Source: an uncultured Collinsella sp. (GTDB lineage Bacteria; Actinomycetota; Coriobacteriia; Coriobacteriales; Coriobacteriaceae). Taken from it: DNA of 64,000 nt. Shown here one piece after another: positions 35,730 through 44,498 of the stretch. The notes under the pieces were generated by a model that was not told the origin of the DNA, made no database searches, and was given only the letters and a program-made list of their open reading frames with translations. The stretch is from the NCBI GenBank assembly GCA_905197665.1, contig CAJJZP010000007.1, positions 48,434 through 112,433 of the forward strand, written 5' to 3'. Within the stretch, counting starts at the first letter, position 1, and each line of letters begins with the position of its first letter. The position numbers and the translations under genes are program-made.

Positions 35730-36071
35730 CTACTCCCAGGCTCCCCACACATCGGGGCAATAACCGACGGTGGCCTTCTTGCCGTTGCGCACGATGGGCT
35801 CGGCCAGAACCTGCTGGTTCTCGAGCAGCTTATCAAAGCGCTGGCTGGGGGTGAGGTGCTGGATGAGTGCGAGCGTCTCCTCGTCCTTGGCTTTGGGGTT
35901 GAGCAGCTTGTCGATGCCGCCGACCGCCTGCATCACGCTCGTGAGCTCGCCCTTGCTCATCTCCTTTTCCTTAAGGTCGATAAACTGCACCTTAATGCGG
36001 CGCTCCTTAAAATAGCGCTGGGCCTTCTTGGTATCGAAGGACTTTTTGGTGCCGAAGATTTGCACGTTCAT
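35730..36071 (-). CDS. ArsC/Spx-family protein lacking the catalytic cysteine
   Basis: 113 residues, the family size. The active-site loop of relatives (KKCFDTKKA or KNCDT) reads KKSFDTKKA here, with Ser11 in place of Cys. The C-terminal RPI-like segment reads AEPIVRNGKKATVGY. So arsenate reduction by the usual thiol route is unlikely. It may be a structural or regulatory paralogue. It follows the FMN reductase on the same strand, with a repeat-derived stop between them. Confidence 0.8.
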   Translation of the reverse strand: MNVQIFGTKKSFDTKKAQRYFKERRIKVQFIDLKEKEMSKGELTSVMQAVGGIDKLLNPKAKDEETLALIQHLTPSQRFDKLLENQQVLAEPIVRNGKKATVGYCPDVWGAWE

Positions 36072-36078
36072 ATTTATG

Positions 36079-36097
36079 TTCCGCCGTTCTACCGAAT
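36079..36097. repeat. Half copy of the GTTCCGCCGTTCTACC hairpin repeat
   Basis: GTTCCGCCGTTCTACCGAA matches one arm plus loop of the hairpin at 62455-62481. The minus-strand reading CGG TAG supplies the stop codon of the FMN reductase gene. Confidence 0.6.
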
Positions 36098-36712
36098 AAA
36101 GTTGGTCCTAGCGCGATCGGCCTGGGGGGCTTCGATGCCGGCGGCCTTTCCCGCCTCGATGCAACGTAGGAGCCAGGCCATGTTTTTGCCGATGTTTCGC
36201 ATGGTGGCAAGGCCTTCGGCGTCCTGGGCGGCCTCGCCCGGCATGGCGCCAAAGACGTTGTTCCAGTAGGTGGATGCCACCACGGGCATCTGGTTGATGG
36301 TGAAGTATTTGTTGAGCACATCGAAGGTGGTCGACGTGCCACCGCGACGGGCAACGGCGACAGCGGCGCCCGGCTTGTGCGCAAAGGCCTTGCTGCCAGC
36401 ATAGAATGCACGGTCGAGGGCAGAGAGGATGCGTCCGCTGGGATGCGCGTAGTAGACGGGCGAACCAAAGACAAAGCCGTCTGCCTGCTCGGCAGCGGCA
36501 ATCAGCTCGTTGACCATATCGTCGTCAAAGGTGCAGCGGCAATCGAGCTTGCCGCACTGGCCGCACCCGATGCAATCGCGAATAGGCTTGGCGCCCAGCT
36601 GAAACACCTGCGTCTCAATGCCCTCTGCGTTGAGCTGCTCGGCAATCTCGGCGAGTGCGCGGTCGGTGTTGCCGTTTGCCTTGGGGCTGCCATTGACCAA
36701 AAGAACCTTCAT
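36089..36712 (-). CDS. Flavodoxin-fold NAD(P)H-dependent FMN reductase
   Basis: 207 residues from the ATG at 36712 (GAGGGAG upstream). MKVLLVNGSPKANGNT binds FMN phosphate. CIGCGQCGKLDCRC is the cysteine-rich loop of iron-sulfur flavoprotein-like members. GFVFGSPVYYAHPSGRILSALDRAFY and the RRGGTSTTFDVLNKYF segment are typical of this large family. Redox partner unknown. The stop lies in a dispersed repeat. Confidence 0.85.
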   Translation of the reverse strand: MKVLLVNGSPKANGNTDRALAEIAEQLNAEGIETQVFQLGAKPIRDCIGCGQCGKLDCRCTFDDDMVNELIAAAEQADGFVFGSPVYYAHPSGRILSALDRAFYAGSKAFAHKPGAAVAVARRGGTSTTFDVLNKYFTINQMPVVASTYWNNVFGAMPGEAAQDAEGLATMRNIGKNMAWLLRCIEAGKAAGIEAPQADRARTNFIR

Positions 36713-36842
36713 CACAAACTCCCTCTGCTGTCGGTGACTTCTGCGGAGGATTATCGCACGAGCGGGCAGATGGCGTGGGGCGCGATTCCAGCGACCGCCC
36801 ATCATGCGCCCCGTCTCGATCGGTAGCTTCATCCGAGTGTTT

Positions 36843-36868
36843 CTCGGGGCCGGGAAGCCGGCCCCGAG
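36843..36868. repeat. GC-rich 11-bp inverted repeat
   Basis: CTCGGGGCCGG and CCGGCCCCGAG separated by GAAG, no T tract. It lies just before the IS30 remnant in a 404-base gap (36713-37116) without an intact gene. It could be part of the decayed element or a hairpin. Confidence 0.45.
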
Positions 36869-36879
36869 GGCCAACGGCG

Positions 36880-37000
36880 GGCTCGCTCACCAGGTACGAG
36901 AGGGACACGGTCCAGAGTATGTTGGAGCTCGGGGCCTCATGCAAGCCGATTGTGAGGAGTCTGGGCAGGTCGCCTTCGATGGCGAACTCTGAGGTCTTAG
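36880..37000 (+). pseudogene. Remnant of an IS30-family transposase helix-turn-helix
   Basis: The reading GSLTRYERDTVQSMLELG continuing to IVRSLGRSPSMANSEV matches the N-terminal HTH of IS30 transposases (YEER..I..LL..G.S...IAR.LGRSPSTISRE). Only about 40 codons survive. No catalytic DDE region follows. Confidence 0.6.
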
Positions 37001-37116
37001 AAGGCGGGCTGCTGCGGCGGCTATGGTTTATACTAAGGCGGTTGCTATCGAGTAATTCATACTTGGTTTGATTCGATTGTGAATGCGTAACTAGGATGGA
37101 AAGCAAAGGAAACTCT

Positions 37117-37437
37117 ATGGAAACAGAGGATGCTGTTTGCTTGATGACTTCGATTGCCTTGATTGTCCTTTCAATCCAATACCGAAGAGGAAGATGGCTC
37201 TGCTCAATTGCTGGATATGATGTCACAAAAAGGGAGAGCGAGATTGATATACGCCCCTACGCAAAGCTGATTTCTTCTGTGACGTTATGGATGGGGCTGC
37301 TGTTTTTCTTGTGGGCGGTAGAGGGCTGGGTACGCGATTGGAATACCAGCGTTTTTGAAGTTTTGGTTCTACTTCTGTTCAGCTTGGCCTCTTTGTCGTT
37401 CGTGCGGCTCGTTAGGTTTGTGTTTATGAGGCGATAG
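37117..37437 (+). CDS. Small two-to-three-helix membrane protein, DUF3784-like
   Basis: 106 residues from the ATG at 37117 (AAAGGA upstream; an earlier ATG at 37096 has no spaced site). Helices near 3-20, 52-72 and 82-100. The segment RGRWLCSIAGYDV recalls DUF3784 proteins (AGYNTMSKEE pattern). AT-richer than neighbours. Function unknown. Confidence 0.55.
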   Translation: METEDAVCLMTSIALIVLSIQYRRGRWLCSIAGYDVTKRESEIDIRPYAKLISSVTLWMGLLFFLWAVEGWVRDWNTSVFEVLVLLLFSLASLSFVRLVRFVFMRR

Positions 37438-37722
37438 CCAGCGGAAGTGGCTGGACGACAAAATGGACCAATGCAGCCAATTGTCAATAGAATTTGATAG
37501 GCTTGGCTTAACAGATTTACTCGAGGGCATATCCGTGGCGGGGGATAGGTTCTATCTTGTTGAGCACTTATTTGCATCAGGCAAAGTAAACCAAGAGTAT
37601 CGAAACGGTGCCCCCGGGCCCGCTAGGGACTGCGGGGGGGCGTTCGGCTAACTGCGGGTACGGCCTATTTGCCCAATGTGTTCGCCCGAGATCGGAAATT
37701 AACCATCATGCGCCCCATAACG
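37438..37722. other. Intergenic region without a credible gene
   Basis: A 62-codon plus-strand reading at 37463 has no ribosome site and ends in a GC-rich low-complexity patch (CCCCCGGGCCCGC ... GCGGGGGGG at about 37612-37640). That patch may be another piece of a decayed element. Nothing else seen. Confidence 0.5.
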
Positions 37723-39255
37723 CTAGTCCAGCTTGGTGCCCGGTACCTGTGGCGCCTCTTTAATCAGCGCATTAAGTTCGTTCAAAATGGAAACGGGCTG
37801 TCGGTCGACGGCGTCCAGATGAAGCGTCGCCACGCGAAGGGGCGGCTGATATTCAAATGAGCCGAGGAGCACGGGCGATCCCAAGAACCGTTCGATTTCG
37901 TCTGCAACCGCGTCGGTCTCTTCGGGATCAAAGTCGTCAAAGAGCGCCACGAACATCGGTCCGGTCGAGCGGAACAGACGACCCTTGCCGCGCGAGCAAT
38001 CCATGAGGCAGGCGGCGCTTTCTGCCAAAACGCGGTCGCCTGCATCAAAGCCAAAGCGGGCATTGACCTGTGCGATTTCGTCGATTTTAATGGCGATCAA
38101 GCCCGCGTTTCGTGCCACGCGACGCATCTCGCCAATGGCGTTGACCAGGGCGTGGATATCGCCCAGACCGGTCACGGAATCGGTCGTATCTGCCAAGCTT
38201 CGGTTGGTGACAATGCCCACATACATGTTGGGCTCGGTATCGGTGCCGTCCAGGCGGTAACCTGTGCAGTCGCAAAGCGCGTATTTTCCGGCGGTATTCA
38301 TGACGCGATACTGCATGCAGTGGAAGTGCCACGTGCCGTTTACCACCATATCGAGCTCGGCACGTACGTTGTCGCGGTCCTCGGGGTGAACACGGGCAAG
38401 CCATATATCGAGCGAGTTGTAGGGATGCTGGGAGGGTAGGTCAAAATCGCGCACGGCATTAACCGACCATTGCGATTCGCCGGTGTCGAGGTTAATGATG
38501 AACGGATAGCGTGTCTCGGAGCTCATGGAGATCGCTTGGAACACTCGGTCGTTGCAGGGGAGGGGTTGTTCGGTGACCGGGCGTTGCGGCGCATCGCCTT
38601 CTTCCGGTTGTTGCACACGGTACATGAGCTTGTAGCGATACATTTTGCGGTCGGCGTCCTTTGTCATCTGGCGACGCGTATCGCCTGCAAGTGGGTCGAC
38701 GCGCGAGCAGCCAAAGCTAAAGCTGGCGATCATGGGCGCCTTGCCGTCCGATGTTGCCTCGATAAGATTGGCACGCGTCCGCTCCAGGCGCTGCTCGAGC
38801 TCGGCTTCGTCTGTCGTGGGGGATATAAGTACAAATTCGTCTCCACCGATACGGAACAGCAACTCATCGTGCTCCATTGTCTCGGTGAGTGCGCGGCAGA
38901 TGCTCAGAATGTAGCGATTGCCCTCGGCGTGGCCAAACTTATCGTTGCAATGCTTAAGGCGGTCGATATCGATATAGGCGCAGGTGAAGGGGGTGCCTTT
39001 GCGCCAGAGCTGATCGACATGGCGGTCGAGTCCGCCACGGTTGCCAAGACTGGTGAGCGAGTCGATATAGGCGCCGTGCTCAAGCAGCTCGCGTTCTTGT
39101 TGCAGGATGGCAAATGTCTTCTGTAGCTGCTCGCCGATGGCGCACAGCTCCGGGGGCAGCACGGTAACATCGAGCTCGGCGGTTGTGGCCCCGTTCGCAA
39201 GTCGCTGAAGATAGGCAATAATCGATTGCTCGCCCAAGCGATACGACTCGTTCAT
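37723..39255 (-). CDS. Diguanylate cyclase with second degenerate GGDEF domain
   Basis: 510 residues from the ATG at 39255 (AAGGAGG nine bases upstream). A short helical N-terminus, then a GGDEF domain with intact IGGDEF at about residues 136-141 and YIDIDRLKHCNDKFGH. A PAS-like middle (about 235-350) follows, then a second GGDEF-like domain in which the signature reads RSTGPMFVAL. No RxxD inhibition site is seen five residues before GGDEF. No membrane segment. It is a close paralogue of the first half of the next gene, separated by 127 bases. Confidence 0.85.
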   Translation of the reverse strand: MNESYRLGEQSIIAYLQRLANGATTAELDVTVLPPELCAIGEQLQKTFAILQQERELLEHGAYIDSLTSLGNRGGLDRHVDQLWRKGTPFTCAYIDIDRLKHCNDKFGHAEGNRYILSICRALTETMEHDELLFRIGGDEFVLISPTTDEAELEQRLERTRANLIEATSDGKAPMIASFSFGCSRVDPLAGDTRRQMTKDADRKMYRYKLMYRVQQPEEGDAPQRPVTEQPLPCNDRVFQAISMSSETRYPFIINLDTGESQWSVNAVRDFDLPSQHPYNSLDIWLARVHPEDRDNVRAELDMVVNGTWHFHCMQYRVMNTAGKYALCDCTGYRLDGTDTEPNMYVGIVTNRSLADTTDSVTGLGDIHALVNAIGEMRRVARNAGLIAIKIDEIAQVNARFGFDAGDRVLAESAACLMDCSRGKGRLFRSTGPMFVALFDDFDPEETDAVADEIERFLGSPVLLGSFEYQPPLRVATLHLDAVDRQPVSILNELNALIKEAPQVPGTKLD

Positions 39256-39382
39256 GATGGATAACCTCCTTGGGCACAACAGTGGTTTGTATCATATCCC
39301 CAATTTGGTTTGGATTGGGGATAATAAGTTAGCCAATGGGGACAAACGTCCCTTCGACGGTAGTGTTTTGCGCGTAAGCGTA

Positions 39383-42100
39383 TCAGTTGCGGCCGCCGCC
39401 ATCGAGCAGTGCCTCAAAATCCTCCGCCTGCATGGGGCGGTAGTAGAGGAATCCCTGGGCGTAGCGGGCACCCATTTGGCGCAGCATGCTTGCCTGCTCA
39501 TCGGTCTCGACGCCTTCGATTACAACGGGCAGATGGAGCGATTGCGCCATCTCGAGCATTGATGAAACGATTTGCGCGCTACGGCTTTGATCGCGGTCGG
39601 TGGGCACAAACGTGCGATCAAGCTTGATGACGTCGACGTTGACGTTCTTGAGCATCGCGAGCGTAGACTGGCCGGTGCCAAAATCGTCCATGTAGGTCGA
39701 GAAACCGCGAGTGTGTAGGTCGGCCGTCAGCTTATCCACGGCCTCGGACTCTCCCGTATAAGCCGTCTCGGTGATCTCAATGCGCATGAGCTCGGGCGGT
39801 AGGTTGTATTGGGCGGCAAGCGCCCCCATATGCTCGGCGACGTCGCAGGCAAGGATATCCACGCGCGACACATTGAGCGAGATCGGAACTACGCGCAGCC
39901 CTCGATCGATGCACTCACGCAGCCACGAGGCGACGCCCTGCCAAACATATTTGTCGAGCGTCACCACAAAACCGCTTTCCTCGAGAGCGGGGATAAAGGT
40001 GGTAGGTGAAATGAGGGAGCCATCCTTGTCAATCCAGCGTGTGAGCGCCTCGGCGCCAACGATCTCGCCGGTTTCCATGTCGACCTGGGGCTGCAAGTAG
40101 TAGGTAATGCGGCCGTTTGAGAGCGCATACTGGAATTCGGTCAGCGTGCGGTGGAACGCGATTTCGTGTTCGTATTCCTCGGGGCGGAAAATGGCAATGC
40201 GCTCCTTAAAGTCGTTTTTTGCGCGCCGATTGGTAAACATGGCCTTGGCCTGCGCATCGATGGTGATTTCCTCGTTGGAGTCGATGGGGTAGACGCCCAT
40301 GGACGGCCAGAAGCCCACGCCGTCATCATGCTTGGCCACGGCCTGGCGAATGCGGCTATAGATCTGATGGACGGTGTCGTGTTCAAAGGGGATGAGTACG
40401 CAAAAATCGTCTTGGCCCCAGTACCCTGCGACGCCCATGGCGGCATTCTCGATGTCCTTGAGAACCGTGCCCACATCGGCGAGTACGCGGTCGCCCTCGG
40501 CCTGTCCGTGCCATTCGTTGAACAGTCGCATGTGCCCCATATCGACGGTGGTGATACACCAGGCGCCGTTGCGCCTTGTCTCGAGAAATTCGTTGGCGCG
40601 GCGCATAAACTCGCTGGGTCGATAGAGACCCGTGAGCGGATCGATGCGTTCGGCGATGGCGCTTTTGCGCTCCACCTCGGGTATGGGGAGGCTGTCGTTG
40701 GGAACAAGCCCGCCGGCCGTGCGAATGCGACGGTCGAGTTCGCCTAAAACGGCGGCCGTTTGATTGGTCAGGTGCTCGTAAAAGGCCGGAACGACAAGAC
40801 AGACGGGGGTAATAGTGTCGCCCGCGATTCGAACGGGAGCGAAAACGGCCTCTTTGAGATGTTGGATCAGTTGCTCGAATGCTTCGTGATCCAAATTGTT
40901 GCTAAGCACGACGAACTGGGCGTTGCGTGAACGGAAGACGCGACTCCTGCCGCGAGTAATCGACAGCATGCGGCCTGCGTATTCGGCGAGCATGTTGTCG
41001 ACGGCCTCGGCCCCGTAGAGCTCGTTGAGCTTTGCCGTGCCGCGAACGCGCACTGCTATAAGCCCCGTCTCGCAACGGTCGCGACGGCAGGCATCGATAG
41101 CGTTGATCAGCGTGCGCTGCGTTCCGAGACCCGTGGCGGCGTCGACGGTCTCGGCAAGCGAGTGGTTGACGAGCTCGCCGACATAGAGCGAGGGGACATT
41201 TCCGTCGCCGTCGATACGAAACCCGCGAGCACGGCCGAGGATGTAATCGCCGGCGGCATTGCGCACGCGGTACTGCATGACGTGACGATGTTTGGAGCCG
41301 TCATAGATTTGGTCGATGTCGTTGGTATAGGCCTCAAGGTCATCGGGATGGACACGCGTTTTCCAATAATCGTGACAGTTGTCTATATGCTCCGAAGGAA
41401 GACCAAGATCGCGCAAGGCGCCTTGTGACCAAAGGGTTCGATGTTTGTCCAAGTTCTCGATAAAGAAATAGCGGCCTTCGTTGAGCATCGAAAGGGCGTC
41501 GAAAATTCGATCGCTTATTTCGAAGTCGTCGGTGTGGGCTTGTGCGATATTGCGTCGATCAAGGTGCACGGCATGACGTAGCTTGTAGTCGTACATGCGA
41601 TGGTCGGCATCGTTCGTCAAGCGATTGGGGGCTTCGCCCAGGGCGGGGTCGGCGTGTGCCACTCCGTAGCTAAACGAGTGAGGCATCTCGGCATCGTTGT
41701 TTTTGAGCAGGACCGTTCGGCAGCGTTCCAGACGTTCGGCGAGGTCGTCCTCGGTTGCAATCGTAGACAGGATGGCAAACTCGTCGCCTCCCAGACGAAA
41801 CGCCGCTTCGTCCACCTCCATATACAGCTTGAGATAGAGGCTTACCTGCAAAATATAGCGGTTGCCCTCGTCATGGCCAAAGACGTCGTTGCAGTGCTTG
41901 AGATTGTCGATATCGATGTACGCCATGGTAACGGGGGTGTCCTGCTCCCAGAGCTCCTCGAGGGAACGGGCAAAGCCGCCGCGGTTGCCAAGCCCGGTAA
42001 GCTGGTCGGTAAAGGCGGTCCTGACCAGATCCTCCTGACGCTTGAGAAGGTCGCGGACGGTCTTTTCGAGCGTTTCAGTGTAATTGCTGGGGGTATCCAT
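39383..42100 (-). CDS. GGDEF-PAS-(GGDEF)2-EAL c-di-GMP turnover protein
   Basis: 905 residues from the ATG at 42100; an upstream GTG at 42157 lacks a ribosome site. Intact LGGDEF lies at about 103-108, then a PAS-like region. Two degenerate GGDEF domains follow (RSRNAQFVVL; GYWGQDDFCVL). The EAL domain (about 660-900) keeps EAL, SLNVS, EITE, DDFGTG, KLD and EGVE, so phosphodiesterase activity is likely. Both synthesis and breakdown of c-di-GMP are possible in one cytoplasmic protein. It shares the N-terminal plan of the neighbouring cyclase, indicating tandem duplication. Confidence 0.85.
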   Translation of the reverse strand: MDTPSNYTETLEKTVRDLLKRQEDLVRTAFTDQLTGLGNRGGFARSLEELWEQDTPVTMAYIDIDNLKHCNDVFGHDEGNRYILQVSLYLKLYMEVDEAAFRLGGDEFAILSTIATEDDLAERLERCRTVLLKNNDAEMPHSFSYGVAHADPALGEAPNRLTNDADHRMYDYKLRHAVHLDRRNIAQAHTDDFEISDRIFDALSMLNEGRYFFIENLDKHRTLWSQGALRDLGLPSEHIDNCHDYWKTRVHPDDLEAYTNDIDQIYDGSKHRHVMQYRVRNAAGDYILGRARGFRIDGDGNVPSLYVGELVNHSLAETVDAATGLGTQRTLINAIDACRRDRCETGLIAVRVRGTAKLNELYGAEAVDNMLAEYAGRMLSITRGRSRVFRSRNAQFVVLSNNLDHEAFEQLIQHLKEAVFAPVRIAGDTITPVCLVVPAFYEHLTNQTAAVLGELDRRIRTAGGLVPNDSLPIPEVERKSAIAERIDPLTGLYRPSEFMRRANEFLETRRNGAWCITTVDMGHMRLFNEWHGQAEGDRVLADVGTVLKDIENAAMGVAGYWGQDDFCVLIPFEHDTVHQIYSRIRQAVAKHDDGVGFWPSMGVYPIDSNEEITIDAQAKAMFTNRRAKNDFKERIAIFRPEEYEHEIAFHRTLTEFQYALSNGRITYYLQPQVDMETGEIVGAEALTRWIDKDGSLISPTTFIPALEESGFVVTLDKYVWQGVASWLRECIDRGLRVVPISLNVSRVDILACDVAEHMGALAAQYNLPPELMRIEITETAYTGESEAVDKLTADLHTRGFSTYMDDFGTGQSTLAMLKNVNVDVIKLDRTFVPTDRDQSRSAQIVSSMLEMAQSLHLPVVIEGVETDEQASMLRQMGARYAQGFLYYRPMQAEDFEALLDGGGRN

Positions 42101-42429
42101 GCTGTAGGCGGCTTTCTGGGGTCGGGGCGGATTGCGTCGGGCGAGCTCGTTGTGCACACGCGTTGTTGCTCAACGCCTCGCGTGTTTCCAAGCCCCCGCC
42201 TTGCTGCGTCGTTGGGTTTATTTGTCGGCTGACGTTCGTTGCTGATAACTACTGAGTAGTATAAACAAGTGTATGGAATTATGCAGGGGTGCCCATGTTG
42301 CGGGCGGCCATTATTCGCCATTATTCGCCAAACGGTAACGCGACGATGTTCGATGAAAATGCGACTGAGGCGATATATGTTGACGGGTATACTTGTTTCG
42401 TTTTAAAACGCAGGAACGGAGATGGTCGC

Positions 42430-43299
42430 ATGGCACAGCCAGATACGACGCCCACGGTGGGGCTTGCGCTCGAGGGAGGCGGCTACCGCGGTATGTATAC
42501 GGCGGGCGTGCTCGACGTATGGATGGAGTGCGGCCTGACCTGTGACCATATGGTGGGCGTCTCGGCGGGCGCGGCGTTTGGCTACAACTTTAAATCGCGC
42601 CAGATTGGTCGTGCCATTCGCTACAACAAGGCCTATTGCGCCGATAAGCGCTATGCGGGTGTAGCAAGCTGGCTGCGAACCGGCGATATGTTCAATGCAG
42701 ATTTTGCCTATCACGAGGTGCCCATCGAGCGCGATCCCATCGACCTGGAGACATATCGTGCCTGCCCCATGCGGTTTACGTGCGTGTGTACCGATATCGA
42801 GACGGGCAAGGCCGTCTATCACGATCTGCCGTATGGCGACGAGCGCGATATCGAGTGGATTCGGGCGTCGTCTGCTATTCCCGTGGCAACGCGTCCTGTC
42901 GCCATTGAGGGGCATAAATATCTGGATGGCGGCGTGGCCGATTCCATTCCCAGTGCTTGGCTGTTTGCGCAGGGGTATGACCGCAATATTGTGGTACTCA
43001 CGCAGCCGGCGGGCTTTGTGAAGCAGCCCAACAGCGTGATGCCCATGCTGCGGCGCGTGTTCCGTCACTACCCGGAGTTTGTGGCGGCGCTTGAGCATCG
43101 GCATGAGGCCTACAATGCCACGCTTGATGACCTGGCACGTCGCGAGGCTGCCGGCGAGGTCTTTGTGGTGCGGCCGAGCGAATCGGTAAAGGTGCCGTCG
43201 CTGTGCCGCGAGCCCGATGAGCTCGAGCGCATCTACCAGATCGGCCGTCGCGATGCGGAGGCGACGTTGCCCGCGCTGGAAGCGTATCTGGCGGGGTAG
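42430..43299 (+). CDS. Patatin-like phospholipase (RssA/YjjU type)
   Basis: 289 residues from the ATG at 42430 (CGGAGATGG upstream). The oxyanion loop EGGGYRGMYTAGV, nucleophile GVSAG and catalytic Asp in YLDGGVAD are all present. A C-terminal region specific to bacterial YjjU-like proteins follows. It should be a cytoplasmic lipid acyl hydrolase. Divergent from the c-di-GMP gene; the gap holds ACTACTGAGTAGT (42248-42260) and two tandem CCATTATTCG units (42308-42327). Confidence 0.85.
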   Translation: MAQPDTTPTVGLALEGGGYRGMYTAGVLDVWMECGLTCDHMVGVSAGAAFGYNFKSRQIGRAIRYNKAYCADKRYAGVASWLRTGDMFNADFAYHEVPIERDPIDLETYRACPMRFTCVCTDIETGKAVYHDLPYGDERDIEWIRASSAIPVATRPVAIEGHKYLDGGVADSIPSAWLFAQGYDRNIVVLTQPAGFVKQPNSVMPMLRRVFRHYPEFVAALEHRHEAYNATLDDLARREAAGEVFVVRPSESVKVPSLCREPDELERIYQIGRRDAEATLPALEAYLAG

Positions 43300-43309
43300 G
43301 GACTACGCC

Positions 43310-43417
43310 GGAAACTGCATCCCGTAATCAGCGTTCAGACTGGGACGCAGTTTCCCGCTGGTCCTCTATGCGGAAAGCGCATCCCAGAATGGGTGTCCAA
43401 ACTGGGATGCGCTTTCC
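43310..43417. repeat. Pair of related hairpin repeats after the patatin gene
   Basis: Unit 1: GGAAACTGCATCCC (43310-43323) with GGGACGCAGTTTCC (43342-43355). Unit 2: GGAAAGCGCATCCCA (43372-43386) with TGGGATGCGCTTTCC (43403-43417). Loops 16-18 bases. They share the GGAAA...CATCCC plan but differ by compensating changes (ACTGC/GCAGT versus AGCGC/GCGCT). Confidence 0.8.
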
Positions 43418-43461
43418 ATTGCTGAAGATATGAAGCTGCAAATCGGCTGCTCGACTTATGC

Positions 43462-44157
43462 TTATGCCTGCTGCCAGGTATCGACGAGCTCCTTGGCTGC
43501 GGCGTGGGGGTCGTCGGCGCTGCAGACGGCGCTCACTACGAAAAAGCCGTCGACGCCAGTGGCCTTGAGCTGTGGTAGGTCGGCCGTCTTGACGCCGCCG
43601 CCCACCACGATGGGCACGGGGCTTGCCGCGTGGAGTGCGGCCAGGTCCTCAAAGCTCTTGGTGATGATAGAGCCGTCGGCCGCGCGTCCGCAGTCGCGCT
43701 TGGTCTCGGTCTCGTGGAGCGGGCCGATGCCCAGGTAGTCGACCAGACTCATGTCGGCGGTCTTGACGTACTTGAGCATTTCCTCGCAGCGGGCCGAAAG
43801 GCCCACGATGGCATCGGGGCCCAGCAGCTTGCGACAGACCTCGACGGGAATATCGCTCTGACCCACGTGCACGCCGTCGACAGCAATACCCTGCTCGCGC
43901 GCGGCAAGCACGCAGTCCAGACGGTCGTCGATGAGCAAGGCGACCTGACCGGTCTTGCCGGCCCGTGCGATTGCCTGCGCGGCGTCGCCGGTCAGCGCGA
44001 TGATCTCGCGGGCACTTGCCACCTTGGAGCGCACCTGGATGCAGGTAAAGCCGGCGTCGAGTGCCTGGGCCACCACATCGCCCACGGGGCGCCCGAGGGT
44101 GTTTTCGGGGCCGAGTACCAGATAGGCCGAGATATCAAGGTTGTCGCGGATGCTCAT
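43462..44157 (-). CDS. thiE: Thiamine-phosphate synthase
   Basis: 231 residues. TIM-barrel motifs: QVRSK, LLIDDRLDCVLAAREQGIAVDGVHVGQSDIP, VGLSARC, YLGIGPLHETETKRD and VVGGGVKTADLPQLKATGVDG. It joins HMP-PP and HET-P to make thiamine phosphate. The start overlaps the upstream thiamine-binding gene (ATGA at 44154-44157). Last gene of a TPP-riboswitch operon. Confidence 0.95.
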   Translation of the reverse strand: MSIRDNLDISAYLVLGPENTLGRPVGDVVAQALDAGFTCIQVRSKVASAREIIALTGDAAQAIARAGKTGQVALLIDDRLDCVLAAREQGIAVDGVHVGQSDIPVEVCRKLLGPDAIVGLSARCEEMLKYVKTADMSLVDYLGIGPLHETETKRDCGRAADGSIITKSFEDLAALHAASPVPIVVGGGVKTADLPQLKATGVDGFFVVSAVCSADDPHAAAKELVDTWQQA

Positions 44158-44495
44158 CGTGCTTCCTCCTGCTTTTTGATTTGTGCTTCCATGCGCTCGA
44201 GTTTGCCGGTCATGGTGTCGGTAAATCCGGGTCGAATATCGGCTTTGAGCACGACTTCGGTGCGGATGCCCTTGCTCGCCAACACAAAGGTCGCGTCGCG
44301 CACGACCTGCATGACCTCGTCCCAGTCGCCCTCGATCTCCGTGAACATCGAGGTGGTGCGGTTGGGAAGACCGCTCTCGCGAATGACGCGCACGACCTCG
44401 GCGACCTCGGCGGACAGCTCATCGCCGGTGCCGCATGGGGCGATGGCCACGGCGACGAGCGTGTTCATGCCGGCATTGGTTGCGGGCTCGGACAT
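44154..44495 (-). CDS. MTH1187/YkoF-type thiamine-binding protein
   Basis: 113 residues. The sequence VAVAIAPCGTGDELSAEVAEVVRVI and MFTEIEGDWDEVMQVVRDA fit the PF01910 thiamine-binding family. It lies three bases after thiM and overlaps thiE, consistent with a role in salvaging thiamin or its moieties. GAGGAGG precedes the ATG. Confidence 0.85.
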   Translation of the reverse strand: MSEPATNAGMNTLVAVAIAPCGTGDELSAEVAEVVRVIRESGLPNRTTSMFTEIEGDWDEVMQVVRDATFVLASKGIRTEVVLKADIRPGFTDTMTGKLERMEAQIKKQEEAR

Positions 44496-44498
44496 GGC

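Noticed and set aside
36615..37226. Minus-strand reading of 203 codons across the FMN reductase start and IS30 remnant
   Set aside because: No ribosome site; overlaps a well-supported gene; no recognisable domain.
37463..37651. 62-codon plus-strand ORF
   Set aside because: No Shine-Dalgarno, and it ends in a GC-rich low-complexity patch.
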